From NCBI GenBank assembly GCA_018398765.1, contig JAHBMJ010005252.1, positions 47,501 to 72,131 on the forward strand: a DNA stretch of 24,631 nucleotides, in the 5' to 3' direction. The notes under the pieces are model-generated. The model saw nothing but the letters and a program-made list of their open reading frames with translations. It did not search any database and was not told where the DNA came from. Positions 18,026-24,631 of the stretch are shown one piece after another (position 1 is the first letter of the stretch; every line of letters starts with the position of its first letter). Origin of the DNA: Chromera velia (Eukaryota > Sar > Chromeraceae). A program made the translations under genes and the position numbers.

Positions 18026-18542
18026 ATCAACTACAGCAACTAATATAGCAAACGTAGCAAGTACTATGTTACACAGTAGTTTTAGACTTGTATAACGTTG
18101 TATTCAAATATTTTATAGACTAACTCACAGTCTCAGTCACAGCTAGATGATTTAAAAGAGCAAGTTGATAATAGAAGGCGTATATAATATTTGGCTACTA
18201 CATATACTACTATGCTACTACTAGAATGACCAAAATATAAATGAAAGTAAATGAAATAAACATTACAACATGTGTGTCTGTATGTAAAAGACCTATACAT
18301 TGACTCCGTAAATAAAAAATAAAAATGTAAGTAGATCTAAGCAAGGAGCATTATGATTTTTTTTTATATAAGTAAAAATAATTTGTTAAAGATTTATCAG
18401 TAATGTATTGCTACAGTTACAATTTCATTTTCTCTTTTACATTTATTCACGTTAACACCATGTGTTAGCGAAGTCCTTGTACATCATTAATTTTCTTATT
18501 AGCAAACATATCTAATAGTAGAACTCTTCTTATTTCTTCTTT
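18026..18542. other. AT-rich intergenic DNA
   Basis: No ORF, RNA gene or clear repeat is seen. Confidence 0.5.
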
Positions 18543-18809
18543 TTAACCGTTTTGAAGCCCGTCCAGCCGTCTCCAGCCCTCTACGGCATTTACAGATAGC
18601 GCGGCTACGCCTTTGCATGGCCAACAACCGTGATTGAGGGTTTTGTCATGCACCATATGCCGGGGCCCAGGGCCTCGGTTCTTGTCTAGATCCGCGACCT
18701 GGGTCAACGGGTAACGCGGAACTGTTTTCGACACCCATCCGTCACGCATGGCGGGCTCCGTGCGAACGGTCGCGAGAAAACAATCCCTCCGCCACAATAG
18801 AGAGAAACG
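18543..18809 (-). other. GC-rich island with an 84-codon open frame
   Basis: A GC-rich block with sharp edges lies in AT-rich DNA. The minus strand is open from about 18809 to a stop at 18543-18545 without an ATG at its start. It includes DGWVSKTVPRYPLTQVADLD, HDKTLNHGCWPCKGVAAL and VNAVEGWRRLDGLQNG. Composition suggests a gene or repeat fragment. Plus-strand GCCGGGGCCCAGGGCC makes a local palindrome. No family is recognised. Confidence 0.3.
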
Positions 18810-19179
18810 TACCCCTCAAGCAATATATGCGGGACGCCGGCATACACAAGATCGCGGCCACGCAAATATGCATTCAATTATAATTGAGCTATATAGAAGA
18901 TCAATCTTCGATGGCAAAAAAGAACTGGTATGCGACAGATGTAGCTGCATATTCTCCTGTATATCTGGAAGATGGAGGTAACAGGTCCACCAGTAAGTTC
19001 AAATTTGCAGTCAATCCTCCATCTGTGCATACAGCTAAGCAGTAGCTTTTTGACTGACCTTGCTATGAGAATTAGTGTACTCTGCATGCATAGTTCAATT
19101 AAGCATCTGTGTGGACACGTGGTAAGAGAATCAAATCTTCAGGCAGAAGTCCTATATGAAAATAAACACGCAGACGTTG

Positions 19180-20500
19180 AACTTCTCTCCACTTCCATCT
19201 TTCTGTCTGTTTGTATGACGGCCTCTCCACTGCCATCTTTCTGTCTGTTTGCATGATGGTCTCTCTACTTTCATCGTTCCGTCTGTTTGCATGACGGCCT
19301 CTCCACTTTCATCTTTCTGTTTGTTTGTATGACGGCCTCTCCATTTTTATCTTTCTGTCTGTTTGCATGACGGCTCCTCTACTTTCATCGTTCTGTCTGT
19401 CTGCACGATGGCCTCTCCACTTTCATCTTTCTGTCTGTTTGCATGACGGCCTCTCCACTTTCATCTTTCTGTCTATTTGCATGACGGCCTCTTCACTTCC
19501 AGCTTTCTGTCTATCTGTATGACGGCCTCTTTACTTTCATCGTTCCGTCTGTCTGCACGACGGCCTCTCCACTTTCATCTTTCTGTCTGTTTGCATGACG
19601 GCCTCTCCACTTCCATCTTTCTGTCTGTCTGCATGACGGCCTCTCTACTTTCATCATTCCGTCTGTCTGCACGATGGCCTTTCTATTTTTATCGTTCCGT
19701 CTGTCTGCACGACGGCCTCTCCACTTTCATCTTTCTGTCTGTTTGCATGACGGCCTCTCCACTTTCATCTTTCTGTCTGTTTGCATGACGGCCTCTCCAC
19801 TTCCATCTTTCTGTCTGTTTACATGACGGCCTCTCTACTCTCATTGTTTCGTCTGTTTGTACGACGGCCTCTCCACTTTCATCTTTCTGTCTGTTTGCAA
19901 GACGGCTGCTCCACTTCCACCTTTCTGTCTGTCTGCATGACGGCCTCTCTACTTTCATCATTCCGTCTGTCTGCACGATGGCCTTTCTATTTTTATCGTT
20001 CCGTCTGTCTGCACGACGGCCTCTCCACTATCATCTTTCTGTCTGTTTGCATGACGGCCTCTCTACTCTTATCATTCCGTCTGTTTGCACGACGGCCTCT
20101 CCACTTTCATCTTTCTGTCTGTTTGCATGACGGCCTCTCCACTTCCATCTTTCTATCTGTTTGCATGACGGCCTCTCTACTTTCATATTCCCATCCTCCT
20201 TTTTTGCTTGCTTGGTGGGTCTCTACTTTCTTCTGTCATGGCACTGCGCTGTCATACATGACGACTCTCCGCTTTTGTCTATCTTGCCGGCTTGCATGAC
20301 TACTTTCTGCTAGCTTCCATCCGCATATTATGGGCCTCTCCAGTTTCATCCATCTTTCCTATCTGCTAGCCCGTCTGCTTGCAGAAAGTCCGCTTCACTT
20401 TCATCTTCCTTGTCTCCTCATATAATGACCTTTCAGTCTTCATCTTTCTTATGTATCTGCGTGTATGACATCTGTTCCAGTTTCATTTCTCTGGTTTTCT
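19180..20500. repeat. 38-bp satellite array, 26 core units plus decayed 3' edge
   Basis: The unit is CATGACGGCCTCTCC + ACTTTCATCTTTCTGTCTGTTTG (38 bases). The ATGACGG-type word (or its variants) falls at 19215 and every 38 bases to 20165: 26 positions with no net insertion or deletion. Two variants mix, CATGAC...CTTTCTGTCTGTTTG and CACGAC...CGTTCCGTCTGTCTG. A block of units at 19595-19747 recurs at 19899-20051, giving an 8-unit (304-bp) higher-order repeat. From 20190 to about 20500 the units become irregular. Long frames on both strands (for example 19781-20299) are repeat translations. Confidence 0.95.
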
Positions 20501-20685
20501 TTTCTTTTTTCATATATGCTTTGATGTTGGCTTTTCTTAGACCACAAAGAATGTTTTTTCCTTCCTAAAATATGAAATTTAATGCAAAATCATTGGGAGG
20601 AGGATGGAGTTTACAACATTTGAACAAAAAACAACAAACACTTCTTCACACGGAATTTTTAACAATATTTTTAACATATTCATCA

Positions 20686-22277
20686 TTCAGTGAGGCAGAC
20701 ATCTACATGATTTGTGTAATGTATAGAGAGGTATAGAACAAGGTTGACGGGGACTCTTTACGTTTTTGGAAGGGCGCTGGAGTAAACAAGGGGATGCCCT
20801 TTCGCCTATTCTCTTTCTTTTATACATAAATGATCTCCCCCGTGTGTGTTCTGCAAGCAAGAGCGAGGCGACGCATCCTAGCAAGGCAATCGAGCGAGAG
20901 CAGGCAGACGTAGAAATGGAAGCCGGCAACGGAGAGGAGCCAGAGAGCGAGCCAGAGCCTGTTTTGCTAGATGATTGTGTTCTAGGTAGTTTGGGTTATG
21001 CTGACGATCTCTGTTTTCTCGCCCATTCCGTCTCAGACCTTCAAAAGAAATTCTCTGCTCTCGAGATGTATTGCATAGAATGGAGACTTACAGTTAATCT
21101 GAAAAAGATAAAGATTCTCCGCCTGTCTGCCTCTGCGTTTGGGGAAGGCTCCGGTACAGTGGTGTATGAGGGGAAAGAAGTCGAATGGACAATGGAATAC
21201 AAGTACCTGGGGTGCTTGTTCTTTGAGGGGGGATGCCTCAGTGAGACAGTTGAATTATGTATTGCTTCCGAATCGGCCTTCCGCGCCCTTGGGGCTGTGT
21301 TTAATCTGATTGCCAGCATGGGTCCCCTCAGTGTCAATACACAGATGACTGTTTTTAGAGCCTGTTGGTCCCCTGTAGCACTGTACTGCCTCGAATGCTT
21401 CCCTCTTTGTGATACCGATCTTCTTGTAATCGATGCTTTGCAGCTCCGTTTTGCATCATGATGTTGGTCTGGCTGTCTGTCTGCTTACAGTCTTCGTTTG
21501 CCCTCCCTGTGTATTTTTGGCCTGCTTCCTACTAAAGCCTTGCTTTGCTCTAGAGTGGCTGACTGGTGGTACTCGCTTTCGTAAACCATGCATACCGTTC
21601 CCGCTGCAATGCTTCGTGCCTGGAAGGGAAACAGCTGTCCAGAGTTTTTGAGAGCCTCCTTGCGGCTGCTCCATTGGGCTGGTCTGGATTTTGTTTGTTC
21701 GTTGGGGTTGGGAGTGCTACTACACCCTGGCACCAACGGGCAGCAGCGACGGAGGGTTCAAAGCACCGGCTCTCTTTTTTTTAAGGGTAGAGCTAGACAT
21801 GCAGTTACGGAGGAGGTTTGCACACGACGGGCCAAGGCTGTTGCCTCTTCACATTTCCCTCCTCTTGCCAAGCTCACCCCCCTTCAACAAGCTTTTCCCT
21901 CCTTTCATCGCATGTTTGTGTTTCTTCTTTACAATAAATCTACCTCTGGTCTCTACTCCTTTTCTGCCCTCCCTCGATCTGCTCTTACAGTAACCGACGG
22001 CTCTCTATTCAGTTTCTTACGTCTGCTCTTATTTAACCCGCAAAGAGAGAGCAGTGCACTGTTTGTTGAATGTAGCGACCACAAACTCTGTGGACATGAT
22101 TCCTGTATTCAGTGTGTTGATGACTTTATGCATAGACTTTCCTTATGTGCCAAGTGGCTGGATGAAAGGGAATTCTTGCACTGCCTGGCTGAGCTGGAAT
22201 CCATTAATTCAAATGATTGTAACTGCCCACTCCCTGGTGTAAGTACATCTGAACTCTTCATCCGTAATGTTATTTGA
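20686..22277 (+). pseudogene. Non-LTR retrotransposon reverse transcriptase (5'-truncated, mutated)
   Basis: Hallmarks of a LINE reverse transcriptase are read in order: SEADIYMICVMYREV, then a TAG stop, DGDSLRFWKGAGV, a one-base frameshift, and KQGDALSPILFLLYINDLP. Next come the catalytic box GYADDL (YADD at 20997-21008), WRLTVNLKKIKIL and YKYLGCLFF. Between the LYINDL and YADD boxes is an acidic insert (EPESEPEPVLLDD). After the RT core the same frame continues past TGA (21459-21461) and TAA (21582-21584) through a C-terminal domain with RLPSLCIFGLLPTKALL and a Cys/His-rich end (CSDHKLCGHDSCIQC), stopping at 22277. At least two stops in the main frame and one frameshift make it inactive. 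The endonuclease and the 5' half of RT are missing. The clade is not assigned. Confidence 0.85.
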
Positions 22278-22879
22278 TCGCTTCTACACTCGCATCCGGC
22301 TTCTCTTTTCGATACCTGTCTCCCAATTCTGGAAAGTGATTAATTGATCAACTCTACCGGCAACTTAGCAAACAACAACCATGCATGCATGTGCCGCCCG
22401 GGAGTTTAGCATTCCAACTGGGGTTAGGCATCCTCTAACTAACTAACTAATTAACTAACATAGCAATACATTCTGAGTTAACGACAACTTAACGTTTCTG
22501 TAAATTTCTTGTTGGAGGGAAATTTAGAAGGAAAACCGAATAGACTTATGCTTATTTGTAGCTGGCTGTATAAAACTATGACGTTACTACGTATAGAAAA
22601 AAAAGAAAAAAAAATGTATGAATTTACGTAATTTCAATTATGATTAGTTATGATTTATCTACCATTGTGGATAATTTACACAATTTTAAATCTAGTTTTA
22701 AATACTTTTGGCATGCATAACAAAACCTTCAATCATCTTTTGAAAAAGATAAACAACTTTAAAAATCTTTGGAATAAAAAAAATGGATATAACTTAAACC
22801 TAGAACTTAAACTGTTTTAAATGGTCACCGAATAGTGTAATGTGGTGTATGAACAAAGTTTCAACAAACCAGAACTCCT
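22278..22879. other. AT-rich flank of the retrotransposon with an AACT microsatellite
   Basis: (AACT)n occurs at about 22435-22461, some 160 bases after the last RT stop. Several LINE clades end in such short tandem tails, so it may mark the element's 3' end. CATGCATGCATG lies at 22380-22391. The rest is AT-rich with no gene. Confidence 0.4.
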
Positions 22880-22998
22880 ATATAAAGATGAGTTTTAGAT
22901 GGCCGTTGGACTTCTCTCTACTTTCATCTTTCCTACTTGAATGACGGCCTTTCCATTTCTATCTTTCTGTCTGTTTGCATGATGGTCTTTCCACGGCC
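22880..22998. repeat. Two-unit relic of the 38-bp satellite
   Basis: ATGACGG at 22941 and ATGATGG at 22979 are exactly 38 bases apart within the same unit sequence. The upstream flank also matches the flank of the main array: CAGAACTCCTATAT and CGTTGGACTTCTCTC here, CAGAAGTCCTATAT and CGTTGAACTTCTCTC near 19142-19190. So this is a second copy of a larger repeat that contains the satellite. Confidence 0.8.
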
Positions 22999-23216
22999 CC
23001 CCTGAGAATAATAGGGGGTTTGGACTAGACGCTTTTTTGTTGGGCCCCGGCATACCACTGGAGTCTGTGGAAGTGACATCCTACATATTAATATGGGAAG
23101 GGGAACCTGTTGCATGCATGTACCACGATCATGGACGCACCTCTCAGTGCTCTCACCCTATCTCACCTGGGGGCCACGGCATATCTCCCCGGATCTGAAC
23201 ACTTTTCCGATCGGAG

Positions 23217-23308
23217 GATCTGAACGCCTATATATAGGCGGCAGGCGGCCCGGTCACAGCCTCCGGCCGTGACCGGCCCCTATACATAGGGCGTAAGTCG
23301 TTCAGATC
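23217..23308. repeat. Nested GC-rich palindromes
   Basis: GATCTGAACG (23217-23226) and its exact complement CGTTCAGATC (23299-23308) enclose two further structures. One is a perfect 16-bp palindrome CGCCTATATATAGGCG (23225-23240). The other is an 8-bp stem, CCGGTCAC (23250-23257) with GTGACCGG (23269-23276). The arrangement could form a cruciform or a multi-branched RNA. It lies just upstream of a TATAAAA sequence. Confidence 0.7.
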
Positions 23309-23331
23309 GGTCGGGGTCACGGACGGAGGCC

Positions 23332-23339
23332 TATAAAAG
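23332..23339 (+). promoter_or_regulatory. Candidate TATA box upstream of the right-end gene
   Basis: TATAAAAG sits in a small palindrome (GGCCTATAAAAGGC) about 330 bases before the first proposed exon. An ATG at 23382 opens only 17 codons. The use of TATA boxes in this organism is not established by the window. Confidence 0.3.
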
Positions 23340-23667
23340 GCTTCAGATCGTGGTTCAGATTCGGCTTGTTTGGCTTTTCAGATGCGGCGGCGCGCAGATC
23401 AACGTCCGGCCCGGGCCCTCTGCGCGCTGCCATGAGGCATGCATGCTGGGGTCCTCTCATGCATACACGGTATAGGCCAGCGAGATGCTAGCGAGGAGCC
23501 TGCATGGCAGCCTTCGCGATCCCATTCCGTTTCTGCCATCTCACGTCTCTTCCTCTTTGTGTATCACTTTTCTTCCTGTACGTTTTTATTGTACGGGTCC
23601 ACTGAATGCACTTGAAGTTCTTGTTCCGTTCCACTCTCTTAGTACCTCGTTCTCATTTTTTAATCAG

Positions 23668-23753
23668 GCCTTGGGGGTGTGAGACAGCGTAGACAGACGC
23701 AGCGTAGACAGGTTTACCATGGCAAGCCTACAGCTGAGGCATCTCTAGAAAAG
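23668..23753 (+). CDS. Possible exon of the right-end gene (Gln/Arg-rich)
   Basis: TTTTTTAATCAG is a good acceptor ending at 23667, and GTCAGC follows as donor at 23754. The only fully open frame reads LGVRQRRQTQRRQVYHGKP and ends SLEK, in phase 0. The next exon as I define it needs phase 1, so this exon, or the join, is not settled. An upstream ORF from an ATG at 23485 (MLARSLHGSLRDPIPF) might supply a start. Confidence 0.35.
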
Positions 23754-23899
23754 GTCAGCGTTTTACACTCCGTCTCACTCTTTCACTCTTTCACTCTGTG
23801 TGCCTCTGCGTGCATATGTATGTACGTGCTTTCTGTCTCTGTTCCTCACAAACGGTGTGTGTATGTGTGTGTGTCTGTGTGTGTGTGTGTGTATGTGTG

Positions 23900-23937
<38 letters not shown>

Positions 23938-23962
23938 AATGTGTATGTGTATGTGTGTGTGT

Positions 23963-24001
<39 letters not shown>

Positions 24002-24199
24002 TGTGTGTGTGTGTATGTGTGTGTGTGTGTGTGTATGTGTGCTCATCTGTCTGTCTGTCTGTCTGTCCGAAAAAAAGGAAGCGATTCGGAAAAAGTGAAG
24101 TGAAGAAGAGACGATATAGTCTGTCTATGCATGCGGGCACGTGCGTGCATTCTGCTTATGTTCCTCACAAGACGATTTAACTGTCGATTTTTATCTCAG
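23754..24199 (+). repeat. Microsatellite-filled intron, module 1 (GT, GA, GT)
   Basis: It begins GTCAGC, passes through CT-rich sequence, a GT run, a pure GA run (about 23903-23930), a second GT run and GTGCTCATCTG (about 24039-24049), and ends at the acceptor of the acidic exon. Long ORFs here are repeat artefacts. Confidence 0.75.
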
Positions 24200-24298
24200 A
24201 TGAGGGAGATGACGAAGACTCGGAGGACGGTGATAAAGCTGAAGAAGTCTTGAACGAGGTCGAGGAAAAGGCGGGGGAAGAGGGTGCTTCTGTACAAG
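24200..24298 (+). CDS. Acidic exon of the right-end gene
   Basis: A pyrimidine-rich acceptor (TCGATTTTTATCTCAG) ends at 24199, and GTCAGC begins at 24299. The 99-base segment is open and reads DEGDDEDSEDGDKAEEVLNE, then VEEKAGEEGASVQ. It starts and ends in phase 1, so it could be repeated or skipped without frame change. The strong Asp/Glu bias is typical of a disordered acidic segment. The gene continues past the window. Other frames hit stops. Confidence 0.6.

Positions 24299-24631
<333 letters not shown>

Noticed and set aside
19180-20190. 38-bp repeats as a CRISPR array
   Set aside because: The units are directly adjacent with no unique spacers, the setting is eukaryotic and no cas genes are present.
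19325-20299. Long ORFs across the satellite (Cys/Leu/His-rich)
   Set aside because: A 38-bp unit shifts frame every copy, and the openness comes from the unit lacking stops. No start context or splice evidence.

Overview
The window is nuclear DNA of a eukaryote, most likely a unicellular alga or protist. The reasons are spliced open frames with plausible donors and acceptors, no operons or Shine-Dalgarno sites, MYND and ankyrin genes of eukaryotic type, a non-LTR retrotransposon, and very heavy micro-, mini- and satellite DNA. GC-rich gene blocks alternate with AT-rich repeat blocks. A chromerid-like alveolate (Chromera velia type) would fit, but nothing here proves the species.

Layout. 1-843: the 5' part of a minus-strand gene (two exons, running off the left edge). 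844-1733: shared upstream region with the next gene, holding a strong GC hairpin. 1734-3519: plus-strand gene for a MYND zinc-finger protein; its N-terminal part lies in another frame. 3520-7122: AT-rich mobile-element block. It holds a composite of three related left ends with inverted termini, broken gene fragments (4427-4790, 5115-5253, 5674-6078), and a clean 644-bp inverted-repeat element (6470-7113) flanked by a perfect 9-bp target duplication. 7123-8990: simple repeats and AT-rich DNA. 8991-12466: the main gene region, minus strand. An ankyrin/coiled-coil exon can be joined in phase through two introns to a long acidic, Pro/Ser/Ala-rich exon, which would give one protein of about 1056 residues. 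12933-14860: scattered coding-like pieces on the minus strand between CT and GT microsatellites, probably exons of a broken or intron-rich gene. 14930-18540: AT-rich DNA, a roughly 1.5-kb minisatellite and a GTGA repeat. 19180-20500: a 38-bp satellite whose 26 core units keep exact register. 20686-22277: a 5'-truncated, mutated non-LTR reverse transcriptase. 22880-22998: a two-unit relic of the same satellite. 23100-23400: GC-rich palindromic region with a TATAAAA sequence. 23668 to the right edge: exons of a plus-strand gene whose introns are duplicated microsatellite modules.

The genes do not form a pathway. The two confident proteins, MYND and ankyrin/coiled-coil, are both of interaction-scaffold type, but no functional link is visible. 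The unusual content is in the repeats and mobile elements: a probable Mutator-type non-autonomous element, an element family with an unrecognised gene ending in an acidic tail, and a phase-locked satellite with a higher-order repeat. I found no CRISPR array, tRNA or rRNA. All exon joins are inferred from splice-like sites and phase and have no transcript support here.
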